This document shows, one piece after another, positions 25,245-33,753 of a stretch of 39,144 nucleotides of DNA (position 1 is the stretch's first letter; the number at the start of each line of letters is the position of its first letter). A model generated the notes under the pieces. It did no database searches, was not told the origin of the DNA, and was given only the letters and a program-made list of their open reading frames with translations. Source of the stretch: Klebsiella pneumoniae (GTDB lineage: Bacteria; Pseudomonadota; Gammaproteobacteria; Pseudomonadales; Pseudohongiellaceae); contig CAMDML010000025.1 in the NCBI GenBank assembly GCA_945902215.1, positions 1 to 39,144 of the forward strand. Direction: 5' to 3'. Position numbers and translations under genes: made by a program.

Positions 25245-25664
25245 TCAGGTTGAGTGATTCGTCAGTGTTGCCAGCAACGGCAGTAACTGGTCCGGGAGAA
25301 ATGGACGACCCTGCGCATTGACACCGGTGCCGGTAATGACTGCAGCGATCATCTCCTTGCTGTCCCTGTCGCGCACGATGCGCTGGTGAAAGGCAAACTT
25401 CAGCCGCGACATTTGCTCCATGCGGGTATGCACAGTAAACATATCACCGCTTTGCAGTGAACCCTTGTAATCCAGCTCGGCGCGCACCACCACCAGATTG
25501 ATCCCGGCACGGGTCAACGCCGCGAAATCGATGCCATGCAACTTCAGAAACTCATGCCGGGCATGCTCCAGATAGTTTTGGTAAACGGCATTATTGACCA
25601 CTCCCTGCATATCGCATTCGTAATCTCGGACTGCCATCATTAACTGACTTTCGGTGATTTTCAC
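25245..25664 (-). CDS. Acyl-CoA thioesterase, 4HBT/YbgC hot-dog fold
   Basis: The protein has the hot-dog thioesterase signature VRDYECDMQGVVNNAVYQNYLEHARHEFL, with the catalytic Asp in DMQG/VVNN, followed by GINLVVVRAELDYKGSLQSGD. Such enzymes hydrolyse acyl-CoA, often short-chain or aromatic. The start is uncertain. GTG 25664 gives 139 residues, the family norm, with GGAG about 12 nt upstream; GTG 25706 would add 14 residues, and ATG 25640 or 25637 would remove 8-9. It is first in the operon with bcp (16 nt) and ybfF. Substrate cannot be assigned. Confidence 0.85.
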   Translation of the reverse strand: MKITESQLMMAVRDYECDMQGVVNNAVYQNYLEHARHEFLKLHGIDFAALTRAGINLVVVRAELDYKGSLQSGDMFTVHTRMEQMSRLKFAFHQRIVRDRDSKEMIAAVITGTGVNAQGRPFLPDQLLPLLATLTNHST

Positions 25665-25706
25665 GGGATTTTTGTGCTCCTGCGTGCTGCCCTTGCACCT
25701 CGCCAC

Positions 25707-26125
25707 TGGCTCACATTCGCCTTTCGACGATGGTCTGCGGTTGAGGGTGAATTGATGGATATACGCGGCATGATTTCACCTGCTCGCTAATGGCAGTTAC
25801 TTGTGGATAACTGTGTGCGTAACATTTCTGTAAGCAGCATAAATCGTTGGCTCTTGTCACGGCTTTTATTCTGTTAATAACGTAGGGCTCGAAAATAGTC
25901 TATATAATTCAGCTGGTTGTCTGCATCAACCCTTAACCTTAACGAGTTATTCAGCTTTCTTAAACAGTCACTTCACAAAATTTACCTATGTGCATAGATT
26001 CATTGGAATTATTTGAAAACGGCATTTTATGCCTGCTTTCTCCCGAATGCATTCTTAGCACAATCAGCAGCCCGGCGGCGGCTTCGTTATAGAATCCGCA
26101 CCTTGCCAGGATCCCCCCACAATTC
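25707..26125. other. AT-rich divergent intergenic region
   Basis: About 420 nt separate the thioesterase from the lipoprotein gene and contain no plausible gene. The middle (about 25790-26040) is clearly richer in A and T than its surroundings. It holds one perfect DnaA-box sequence, a perfect TATAAT (25903-25908) lacking a good -35, and TATAGAAT (26088-26095) shortly before the lipoprotein gene, which may be that gene's -10. I find no strong hairpin with a T-run and no recognisable RNA gene. A small RNA or a control region with several promoters would fit, but nothing proves it. Confidence 0.45.
25802..25810 (-). promoter_or_regulatory. Single consensus DnaA-box sequence
   Basis: TGTGGATAA, the complement of the DnaA consensus TTATCCACA, is a perfect 9-of-9 match. 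It is alone: no second consensus box, DUE repeats, dnaA or gidA gene is nearby. It may be a regulatory or titration site, or chance. Confidence 0.3.
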
Positions 26126-26827
26126 ATGACCAAGCCCCACTATCTCGCACCCACACTCGCTTGCCTGCTGTTGCTGGCCGCCTGCGCCACAGCCCCGCCC
26201 GAAGCGATCCCCAGCGAGCCGCTGGCACGCACGGAAGAGCTACGGGACTTCACCGGGTACTGGGAAAAAAATTATCAGCTCAGTGATGATTTCAACCTCC
26301 GCTTCAATCTGTATGCCGCCGATGTCCGGCGGCTGATCGCGCGCCTCAGTCAAGGCGACACTGAGGCTCTGCCCATGCTGCGTGGCCGTGGCATCAATGT
26401 CGATGCAATCAGCGGACTGGCGCGCTTCACGGAAGAACTTACGCGCATGCCCAAGCTTGAGATCGCCCAGAGCGAAACCTTGATCGAGATTGAGCGCGAA
26501 GACGATTTCACCTTGCGCTGCGCCTACCAGGATCTCCAGTTCGTGCGCAGTGCCAATACCTTTGGGGCCGACCTCTGTGGCTGGACTGATGAACGCCTGC
26601 AATTCCAGATGCTGTTGGGTGGCGGCTTGTCCATTGCGCACCAGTTCAGTCTCAGCCCCGATGCCACGATGCTGAACGTAACCACAACCGTCAGTTCTGA
26701 TGACGTGGCCGTACCGCTCATCATCAGCAACTATTACCAGCGTTACGAACCCGCCGGTGAAGACTACAACTGCATGCTCACGCTGACCCGTAATACGGTG
26801 TGTACCCAGCGGGGAACGCCGCAATGA
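26126..26827 (+). CDS. Lipoprotein of unknown function
   Basis: The 233 residues start with a lipoprotein signal and lipobox LAAC (Cys20), with Ala at +2, indicating outer-membrane attachment. The mature protein has no domain I recognise. It opens with DFTGYWEKNYQLSDDFN, a segment enriched in aromatic residues, and contains four further Cys (about 132, 149, 218 and 228) that could form two disulfides. The C-terminal half is beta-rich (LGGGLSIAHQFSLSPDATMLNVTTTV). The start ATG lacks a close Shine-Dalgarno (AGGA is 16 nt away). Its stop overlaps the ATG of the next gene (ATGA, 26824-26827), so the two are co-translated and likely act together in the envelope. Confidence 0.72.
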   Translation: MTKPHYLAPTLACLLLLAACATAPPEAIPSEPLARTEELRDFTGYWEKNYQLSDDFNLRFNLYAADVRRLIARLSQGDTEALPMLRGRGINVDAISGLARFTEELTRMPKLEIAQSETLIEIEREDDFTLRCAYQDLQFVRSANTFGADLCGWTDERLQFQMLLGGGLSIAHQFSLSPDATMLNVTTTVSSDDVAVPLIISNYYQRYEPAGEDYNCMLTLTRNTVCTQRGTPQ

Positions 26828-27939
26828 AGCAATACGGGGGTCAGCTGCTCGCGGCACCGTTCATCACGCTCTGGCAGTTCATCACGCTCTGGCCACTGCT
26901 CCTGTACGGCCAAGTGGTGCTTGGCCAGGAAGCTACGGCTGACTACCTCGATGTGAGTATCCGGATCTTTGCGTCCGTTGAACCGCTACCTGCGCCAGCC
27001 GCCGAAACTACTGAGCCAGCCGCTGTTCCCGTGCAAGCCGCCCGCAGCACGGCGGAAGTCCGCAGCGCCGAAAGCCGCTATTTGCCGATGTTCCTGCGCT
27101 ACCGGCTGGAAGCCTCCGCTCTGTTCGGCGCGGTGCGGGTGCTGCCCGAATCAGACAACAGTGCGCAATTGATGATCGAAGGTACGATCTTGCGTTCCGA
27201 CGGCAGGGAACTCGCACTGGAAATCACGGCACGCGACAGCACCGGCCGCCTTTGGCTTGATCAGGTTTATGAAGGCGCCGCTGCACCCAGTGTAAGCGTG
27301 AGCGACGATGTGCTGGCGGAAGATGATTTTTCCTGGCTCTTTGCCGACATCGTGCGCGACCTCGCCGCCGCACAAGCCGCCCTGACCCCGCGCCAACGCG
27401 AGGATATCCGCACTGTGGCGCTGCTGCGGTATGGCAAGGGTCTGGTGCCCGCTTCATTCGCGGGGTATCTCGAGGAAAGCCCGGAAGGGATGGCAAGAAT
27501 CCTGCGCTTGCCCGCCGTCAACGACCCACTGTTGCAGCGTATCGCGCAAATCCGCGACCACGAGTATCTGTTCGTCGATGTCGTGGACCAGGAATACCAG
27601 CGCTTCTTCGGCGACATCAAGCCGGTATACGACATGTGGCGCCGCTTCCAGCGCGAACAAACCGCAAGCGCAGCCGATTTTGCGACTCGCGAAACTACGG
27701 CAGAAAGCACCTACGCCCGCGGCAGCTTTTACGCCTTGCAAGAATCCTACAATAACTACCGCTGGGCAAAAGTGCAGGAGTTGTATCTGGACGAATTAAG
27801 CGAAGGTTTCGCCAACGAAGTAGAACCCACCGAAATCGCGCTGGAGGATTCGCTGTACAAACTCACCGGCACGCTGGAACAGCAGTACCGCGAATGGCGC
27901 AGCATCTTGGCCGAGCTGTATGAGTTGGAAGGACTCTGA
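26824..27939 (+). CDS. Exported protein of unknown function, coupled to the lipoprotein
   Basis: From ATG 26824 the protein has 371 residues. The N-terminus (about 1-33) is a hydrophobic export signal ending LLLYGQVVLGQE. A short Pro/Ala linker follows, then SRYLPMFLRYRLEASALFGAVRVLP and a beta-strand stretch, SAQLMIEGTILRSDGRELALEI, then TGRLWLDQVYEG, and a helical C-terminal half rich in Tyr, Arg and Glu (DVVDQEYQRFFGDIKPVYDMWRRF; SYNNYRWAKVQELY). I recall similar conserved proteins in gammaproteobacteria but not a named function. No catalytic motif is visible. Overlap with the upstream lipoprotein gene suggests an envelope complex; the pair is a good candidate for a jointly acting unknown. 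Confidence 0.7.
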   Translation: MKQYGGQLLAAPFITLWQFITLWPLLLYGQVVLGQEATADYLDVSIRIFASVEPLPAPAAETTEPAAVPVQAARSTAEVRSAESRYLPMFLRYRLEASALFGAVRVLPESDNSAQLMIEGTILRSDGRELALEITARDSTGRLWLDQVYEGAAAPSVSVSDDVLAEDDFSWLFADIVRDLAAAQAALTPRQREDIRTVALLRYGKGLVPASFAGYLEESPEGMARILRLPAVNDPLLQRIAQIRDHEYLFVDVVDQEYQRFFGDIKPVYDMWRRFQREQTASAADFATRETTAESTYARGSFYALQESYNNYRWAKVQELYLDELSEGFANEVEPTEIALEDSLYKLTGTLEQQYREWRSILAELYELEGL

Positions 27940-27981
27940 TTCGAGGCGAGGACAACGGCGTGTGAGTGCCTGGCATTTGCC

Positions 27982-28377
27982 CTAAGCAGCGGCCGTGGCT
28001 TCCATCTCGATCAGCGCGTCCGGCGAGGCCAACGCTGAAACGCCCAGCAGTGCGCCGGTGTGCCTGCACCCTTTGGCACGCAAGCACGCCACCATATAAT
28101 CGTGATTGGCGAAAATCGCTTTCATGTCGGTGGTATAGATGTTGAGCCGAACGACATGGGTAAAGTCCATGCCGCCCAGCTTCAGGATCTTTTCGATGTT
28201 GGCGAGAGTCTGGTCTATCTGCCCTTTCATGTCGCCGATGCACAGGGTATGGCCGCTGGCATCGCTGGCGGTCTGGCCAGCCAGAAACAACATGGTCTGC
28301 GCACCTGTCACCTTGTTGCCGTGCACGAAGCCAAGCGGCTCCTGCCAGGCCCAGGGATTGATGATTTCTCGTTGCAT
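27982..28377 (-). CDS. RidA/YjgF-family protein
   Basis: The 131 residues (E. coli RidA 128) include TMLFLAGQTASDASGH, the hallmark GDMKGQIDQTLANIEKIL block, MDFTHVVRLNIYTTDM and the C-terminal LIEMEATA. RidA deaminates reactive enamine/imine intermediates made by PLP enzymes, using Arg105. By eye this protein has GCRHTGALLGVSALA where E. coli has the Arg105-containing segment, and no Arg falls at the aligned position, so it probably belongs to one of the other Rid subfamilies. ATG 28377 is chosen because GGAG lies 7 nt upstream; the longer frame enters the region next to tRNA-Thr. It lies 93 nt downstream of tRNA-Thr on the same strand, without a clear terminator between. Confidence 0.87.
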   Translation of the reverse strand: MQREIINPWAWQEPLGFVHGNKVTGAQTMLFLAGQTASDASGHTLCIGDMKGQIDQTLANIEKILKLGGMDFTHVVRLNIYTTDMKAIFANHDYMVACLRAKGCRHTGALLGVSALASPDALIEMEATAAA

Positions 28378-28470
28378 GGCGCGCTCCGGCTGACTCCTTA
28401 ATTGAGGCCGCAGGCTAGCTCCGCGAAGTGTTGATGTCCAGCAGCAGTCGGAAGACGTGCCAAGAAGAAG

Positions 28471-28546
<76 letters not shown>

Positions 28547-28574
28547 AAAATCGGTGGTGGTGCAGTAAATCGAT

Positions 28575-28612
28575 GAGGCGCGCATGGTACCAATCCGGTC
28601 CCGGCCGGGCAA
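28575..28612 (-). promoter_or_regulatory. Promoter and discriminator of tRNA-Thr
   Basis: Read on the minus strand, TTGCCC (28612-28607), a 17-nt spacer and TACCAT (28589-28584) are followed by GCGCGCCTC (28583-28575). The last element is identical to the discriminator after the tRNA-Met -10. The tRNA starts about 30 nt further on. The -35 is imperfect (4 of 6), but the shared discriminator supports the call. Confidence 0.62.
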
Positions 28613-28661
28613 TCTTTTGCGCTACACTTGCAGCCAAACCCACGCTTTCCCGGAATAAATC

Positions 28662-30308
28662 ATGGCCCCCACCTCCTCCGCCGGCACCCGTCTTGCGCAC
28701 AGTCCGGAATGGCAGGCTCTGCAGCAGAGCGCGGCTACCGTAAAAGAGGCGCCGCTACGCTTGCAAACACTGTTTACTGCTGACACTCAGCGCTGCGCCA
28801 GCTTCAGTTGTGAGGCCGCCGGCATCCTGCTCGACTATTCCAGGAATCTGCTTACAGACACTATCCGCACGCAACTGCTCGCCCTGGTGCGCAAAGCTGG
28901 CTTGCAGGAAGCCATTGCCGCGATGTTTCGTGGCGATGTTATCAACAACACTGAGCAGCGCCAGGTACTGCACGTCGCGCTACGCAGCCCGCAGCGGGAC
29001 ACAGCACATGAACAGGCTGTGCATGCCACGCTCGACCAGATGGAAGCCTTCGTGCATACCGTGGCGAGCGGACACCGGGGGTTCAGCGGCAAACCGGTTA
29101 CCGACATCGTCAACCTCGGCATCGGTGGTTCAGACCTCGGGCCGGCAATGGTGTATCAGGCACTGACACCCTTTCATCTGACGCAGGTGCGTTGCCACTT
29201 TGTGTCCAACGTAGACCCCGTCCATCTTGAACAAACACTGCTGCGCCTCGATGCTGGCAGTACCTTGTTTGTGATCGCTTCGAAAACCTTCACCACAATT
29301 GAAACCATGCTGAATGCGCAAGCGGCGCGGCAGTGGGTGCTGCAGTCCGGCGCGAAGCAGAACGATTTGGCGAAGCATTTCGTCGCCGTCAGCGCAAATG
29401 TCGAGAAAGCCGCCGCTTTCGGCATCGACCGCGCGAACATTTTTCCGCTGTGGGACTGGGTGGGCGGCCGCTATTCATTGTGGTCTGCTATCGGACTGCC
29501 GGTAGCGCTCGGTATCGGCATGGCGAATTTCCGCGCGCTGCTAAAGGGCGCTCATGCCATGGACGAACATTTTCGGACTGCGCCATTCGAGCACAACATG
29601 CCGGTGTTGCTGGCACTGTTGAATCTCTGGTATCTGAATTTTCTGGGTGCCGAAAGCCAAGTCCTCTTGCCCTATGCGCAGAATCTGCATTTGTTTCCGG
29701 CCTTTCTGCAGCAGCTCGATATGGAAAGTCTCGGTAAATCCGTGCGCTCTGACGGTACGACCCTGGATAGTGTGTCGGGTGGTATCGTCTGGGGCAGCGC
29801 GGGCACCAACGGCCAGCACTCATTCCACCAGTTGCTGCATCAGGGCACACATCTGATCCCGGCTGATTTCATCGCAGTTGTGGAGAGCCCTGCCACCAAC
29901 CGCGAGATGCACACCCAACTGCTGGCCAATTGTTTCGCGCAGGGACAAGCGCTGATGGATGGCAAGACACTGGAACAGGCACTGGCCGAACTGCGCGCGC
30001 AAGGGCTAGGTGTAAGCGAAGCGGCGGCACTGGCCCCGCACAAGGTCATTCCTGGCAACCGGCCCAGCAACACCTTATTGCTACAGAAGCTCACACCGGA
30101 AACGCTGGGTGCCCTGATTGCACTCTATGAGCACAAGGTTTACGCGCAGAGCGTTGTGCTCGGCATCAACGCCTTCGACCAATGGGGGGTAGAGCTCGGC
30201 AAGGTATTGAGCAACGACGTGTACAAGGCCCTGACTGACACTCAGGGCTGTACACGTTTCGATGCATCAACCAATGCGCTGATCAACCGCGTTAGAAGTC
30301 GAAGTTGA
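28662..30308 (+). CDS. pgi: Glucose-6-phosphate isomerase
   Basis: Pgi interconverts glucose-6-phosphate and fructose-6-phosphate, the substrate of the PFK encoded at 18783. The 548 residues (E. coli 549) include NLGIGGSDLGPAMVY (151-165), WDWVGGRYSLWSAIGLP (264-280), Glu355 in QLDMESLGKSV, His386 in GTNGQHSFHQ, and Lys514 in the signature FDQWGVELGKVL. The three catalytic residues fall at the same numbers as in E. coli. Its last 17 nt overlap the 3' end of the convergent TonB-receptor gene, so no intergenic terminator separates them. It starts shortly after the divergent tRNA-Thr promoter region. Confidence 0.97.
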   Translation: MAPTSSAGTRLAHSPEWQALQQSAATVKEAPLRLQTLFTADTQRCASFSCEAAGILLDYSRNLLTDTIRTQLLALVRKAGLQEAIAAMFRGDVINNTEQRQVLHVALRSPQRDTAHEQAVHATLDQMEAFVHTVASGHRGFSGKPVTDIVNLGIGGSDLGPAMVYQALTPFHLTQVRCHFVSNVDPVHLEQTLLRLDAGSTLFVIASKTFTTIETMLNAQAARQWVLQSGAKQNDLAKHFVAVSANVEKAAAFGIDRANIFPLWDWVGGRYSLWSAIGLPVALGIGMANFRALLKGAHAMDEHFRTAPFEHNMPVLLALLNLWYLNFLGAESQVLLPYAQNLHLFPAFLQQLDMESLGKSVRSDGTTLDSVSGGIVWGSAGTNGQHSFHQLLHQGTHLIPADFIAVVESPATNREMHTQLLANCFAQGQALMDGKTLEQALAELRAQGLGVSEAAALAPHKVIPGNRPSNTLLLQKLTPETLGALIALYEHKVYAQSVVLGINAFDQWGVELGKVLSNDVYKALTDTQGCTRFDASTNALINRVRSRS

Positions 30309-33300
30309 CTCCAACCGTATAGCGCCGACCCAGCAGACTGCCTGCCACGCCATTGCCTACGGCTTGCGTCAACCCGGCATCCGGCGAGCCGATAAAGAGC
30401 ACCGGATCCTTGTTCAGCAAATTATTGCCGACCAGATACACATTCATGTTGGTGTCCCGGAAGTCAAAGTTATAGCTGAGACGACCATCAACTATGGTTG
30501 TAGACGCAACATCATTGTTCAGGATGTCGTAGCGGATACGGCCCAGCGATGCTTGATAAATGTTGTTGATGTTGCTCTGCACGGTGTCGCTTTCATAGCG
30601 GAACTGCAGATTCGCATTGAAGCCGCCGCGCGAATAATTGCCGGACAACATCAGATTCCAATCGGGCAAACCAAACGTGCCTTCGTTATGCGTGACCAGC
30701 CCGACACTGTTCCTTGAAGTGTTATGTTCCAGCTTGCTGCCAAGCAAGCGTAGGACGGCCGTTTCGCCGCCCCCGAACAGATCAAGATCCGTCCGGTAGG
30801 AAAGCTCGAAATCGATGCCCTGGGCTTCCACCGAGTTCACGTTCACATAGACGTCGTTGACAATCGAGATGCGCTTAATGGCAGGCTTGATCGTGCTTTG
30901 CACACCATCGCGCTCGATAAGTGCGCACGCATCCACGTCACCACGCTGGTAACAGTTGCTGACGATAGTCGCCGAACCGACCAGGTTGATGTTGTCGCTC
31001 ACATCTACGTTGTACCAGTCAAACGCCGCCTGAAAACCTTCCAGCCAGGCGGGCTGATACACAATGCCGGTCGTGAAGGTTTTGGCTTCCTCCGGTCTGA
31101 CGTTGGGGTTGCCACCGCTCACCGTGGTCACGGAGTAGTTGGAGGTGGTTGCACCGTTCGGATCTTCCAGATAGTCGATAACGTTGGCGACACCGCCGGT
31201 ACGGTCGAAGCTTTCACCCAGCGTAGCAGCACGTACGTCTTGGGAAACCGTGCCGCGCAGTCTCACCTCATCGGTAATGCGCCATTCCAGACCGCCTTTC
31301 CATGACCAGACATCGCCGGAGCCTGAGTAGTTGGCCCAACGCGCCGCCAGGTTGGCATCGAGCTGCACGATAAATGGCATGTCTGCCAGCAAGGGTACGT
31401 TGAACTCGGTAAAGGCTTCGCGCACCCTGAACTCACCCAGGCCGAAACCGACTTTGGAGAACTGGAACTCAACCGAGTTGCCCGACGCCGCACCGCCACC
31501 CGGCACGCCACGTATGCCCGTTACGGCATTGTTGGCTGCAACCGGACGTCCATCAGGGTTCGTCGTGGTATTTCCCTGGGGAGCCTGCACATATTGCAGA
31601 AACGCTTCATTGCGCCAGGCATAACCCAAGGCCATGGAGATGGGACCTGCACCAATGCCTTCGAACAGCTGGCCGTTGGCTGAAAGCTCAAACACTTCCT
31701 GATCCATTTCCAACACACGCTTTTTGTCGGTGCCACCGGTATAGCTGTACGGCAGCGTCTGACCCTTGGGCAACCAGCCCAAGGTGCTCACAGCAATGCC
31801 CGGGTCGAAACCGGTTACCCAGTCAACGGCAGCGGCAGAGGGCTTGCCCCGGCCGAACAGGTTGAGGGGTTTGCAATCCGGATAAAGCCCGGACACTTTC
31901 GTCACGTTGCAGACTGTGTTGCCGCTGGCATCCTTCACTGCATCGGCTGCGAGATAGGCACGGTCAATACGAATGCCGCCATCCTGCGAGTTATTCGAAT
32001 CCAGTTCACCTTTCTGCACATACCCGTCGACTACCCAGCCATTGAAGAATCCTTCTGTAGCAATATCCAGACGGAAACCGCCGGTCAGCGACATCATTTC
32101 GGATTCAGTGGAGTTCCTTGCGAATTGCGCAATATCTGAAGAATGGCCGATACGACCCAGCGTTACGCTGGCCACGTTGCCGGTTGTCATCATGGTTTGG
32201 ATGTTCGCAGGGAGGTAAGGGTTGCCGCTGTAAATCGTGAACGAGCGTCCCGGGCCGAACAGACCGGGGTTACCGACACTCACGGTCGACAGTTCGCCGT
32301 AAATCATTTGGCCATAAACATTCAAGCTGTCCGTGAGGTCGTAATCGATGTAGCCAAACATGTTCTGGCGACCCGTTTCTGGCTGGATCTGCGCCAGATC
32401 AGAGCCGTTGTCGGTACCACTGCCACTGGTGGCAATGCTGTGAAAGTTGGCATCAGACGCGCTGCCCAACACGAAGGGACTGGCGGCGCCGTTTGCATCC
32501 ACATTCCAGACCCCAAGTCCGGAGGCTGCCGGGAACGAAATCACACCGTCATATGAGGAATTGCGCGACACCACTTTGGCATAGGGCAGACGCAGGGGGT
32601 TTTCCGCGGTTTGACCTGCTGTTGCCGAGGGGTTGGTCAGCAATCCGTTACCCTGGTACCAGTCATAGTCAGCGCGGCTATTGACCGCATCCTGCTCGTA
32701 CTTTTCCACGGACAACATCAGATGGGATCTTTCATTCAGATCCCAGCCACCGGAAAACCCGACTTCATAATTGGAGTTGTCACCGTTGTAGTTTTCACCA
32801 ATCTGGGCACTGCCTTTGTAACCGGTGAAATTGGTGTCGAGGATGAAGTTGACCGCACCGGACACTGCATCGGTGCCGTAGGCTGCCGAGGCGCCGCCGG
32901 TAACTGTTTCCACGGATCGCAGCATGCCTTCCGGAAACAGGTTGATATCGGGTCCACTGGTCATGGTCGAGGACACCACTCTACGGCCACTCAACAGGGT
33001 CAATGTACGTTTACCCTGCAATCCGCGCAGACTCAGTGTGCCCGTGGCGGGGTTGTTGAAAAAGTTGCCGGGGTTGGCGGTGGTATTTGAGCCGGAAAAC
33101 TGGGGCAGTTCGGCCAAACCGTCAATCAGTGAACCTGGTGCAATCAAACTGATCTGCTCCATTGTCACCACGGTAACCGGGTTGGGGGTTTCCATACCGC
33201 TGGTGGTGCGGATGCGCGAACCTGTCACCATGATCTCTTCGAGCGCTTCAACCTCGGCGGCTTGCACTCCCTGGATACCGGTCATCGCCAGCAGGATGGC

Positions 33301-33378
33301 TAGCGGTAGTCTGTGGGGTTTGAAAATTGCTGCGAGTGAGGGACAGATATAGGGCTTTGTGGATTTAATTGTTTTCAT
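30292..33378 (-). CDS. TonB-dependent outer-membrane receptor
   Basis: The 1028-residue receptor has a signal peptide (1-40, ending GVQA), a TonB-box-like segment EEIMVTGSRI (47-56), and a plug domain with PNPVTVVTMEQI, LSLRGLQGKRTLTLLSGRRV and the plug end VETVTGGASAAYGTDAVSGAVNFIL. A long beta-barrel ends in Phe (YTVGVNFDF). Barrel landmarks are VSGGNPNVRPEEA and VYQPAWLEGF. Paired cysteines in loops (SNCYQRGDVDAC; CNVTKVSGLYPDC) suggest extracellular disulfides. ATG 33378 has AGGAGA 5 nt upstream; an upstream in-frame start would put a poorly fitting stretch before the signal. TonB receptors of this class import siderophores, B12 or oligosaccharides; the substrate is unknown. Its 3' end overlaps pgi by 17 nt. 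Confidence 0.92.
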   Translation of the reverse strand: MKTIKSTKPYICPSLAAIFKPHRLPLAILLAMTGIQGVQAAEVEALEEIMVTGSRIRTTSGMETPNPVTVVTMEQISLIAPGSLIDGLAELPQFSGSNTTANPGNFFNNPATGTLSLRGLQGKRTLTLLSGRRVVSSTMTSGPDINLFPEGMLRSVETVTGGASAAYGTDAVSGAVNFILDTNFTGYKGSAQIGENYNGDNSNYEVGFSGGWDLNERSHLMLSVEKYEQDAVNSRADYDWYQGNGLLTNPSATAGQTAENPLRLPYAKVVSRNSSYDGVISFPAASGLGVWNVDANGAASPFVLGSASDANFHSIATSGSGTDNGSDLAQIQPETGRQNMFGYIDYDLTDSLNVYGQMIYGELSTVSVGNPGLFGPGRSFTIYSGNPYLPANIQTMMTTGNVASVTLGRIGHSSDIAQFARNSTESEMMSLTGGFRLDIATEGFFNGWVVDGYVQKGELDSNNSQDGGIRIDRAYLAADAVKDASGNTVCNVTKVSGLYPDCKPLNLFGRGKPSAAAVDWVTGFDPGIAVSTLGWLPKGQTLPYSYTGGTDKKRVLEMDQEVFELSANGQLFEGIGAGPISMALGYAWRNEAFLQYVQAPQGNTTTNPDGRPVAANNAVTGIRGVPGGGAASGNSVEFQFSKVGFGLGEFRVREAFTEFNVPLLADMPFIVQLDANLAARWANYSGSGDVWSWKGGLEWRITDEVRLRGTVSQDVRAATLGESFDRTGGVANVIDYLEDPNGATTSNYSVTTVSGGNPNVRPEEAKTFTTGIVYQPAWLEGFQAAFDWYNVDVSDNINLVGSATIVSNCYQRGDVDACALIERDGVQSTIKPAIKRISIVNDVYVNVNSVEAQGIDFELSYRTDLDLFGGGETAVLRLLGSKLEHNTSRNSVGLVTHNEGTFGLPDWNLMLSGNYSRGGFNANLQFRYESDTVQSNINNIYQASLGRIRYDILNNDVASTTIVDGRLSYNFDFRDTNMNVYLVGNNLLNKDPVLFIGSPDAGLTQAVGNGVAGSLLGRRYTVGVNFDF

Positions 33379-33753
33379 GGAGTCTCCTATTATTATTTTT
33401 TTACAGTTGAGAATAACTGCGAATAGAAAAGCAGAATTGGCTTTTCTAAATTCCAACTGAAACATAACATAGATTGTTAATTATAAATTCTAGCTTCCCG
33501 CCAGTGCGCGCGAATGAAATCCAGGACCAGAGCCGACACCAAACCTGAAGCAAGAGTAGCCAAACCTGGTATAAATCAAATACTTTCAATCGGTTACATT
33601 GGATGTAGTCAGGTTGAAAAACCTGTTCAGGGCATTGTTGAAAGTGCCCGGTAACAACTCGGAACCCACTTGCAGCACTGAACTAGCAGTATACTCACCG
33701 GCGTTGTTGAACGACAAAAAGACGAAAAATTTACCGTTGTATAAGGGGTATTC
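33379..33753. other. Divergent control region between TonB receptor and aminotransferase
   Basis: No gene fits in these 375 nt. The side next to the receptor is AT-rich and has a TATAAT on the minus strand (33485-33480) without a clear -35, plus a 9-bp inverted repeat listed separately. The side next to the aminotransferase contains an AGGTT-GAAA-AACCT hairpin with a GNRA tetraloop (33611-33624) and a GGGCA/TGCCC pair (33630-33649). AAGGGG precedes the aminotransferase ATG. I find no recognisable riboswitch and no good Fur box. Confidence 0.45.
33424..33448. promoter_or_regulatory. 9-bp inverted repeat upstream of the TonB receptor
   Basis: TAGAAAAGC (33424-33432) and GCTTTTCTA (33440-33448) are perfect inverted copies separated by 7 nt, beginning 46 nt before the receptor start codon. 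It could be an operator for a dimeric regulator or a leader hairpin; no regulator can be named. Confidence 0.4.

Noticed and set aside
25802..25810. Chromosomal replication origin
   Set aside because: Only one DnaA box is present, with no DUE repeats and no dnaA, dnaN, gidA or mnmE gene nearby.
33395..33425. Fur box upstream of the first TonB receptor
   Set aside because: GAGAATAACTGCGAATAG shares too few positions with the Fur consensus and lacks its dyad.
33601..33753. Riboswitch before the aminotransferase gene
   Set aside because: There are two short hairpins, one with a GAAA tetraloop, but no conserved core of any riboswitch class that I recognise.
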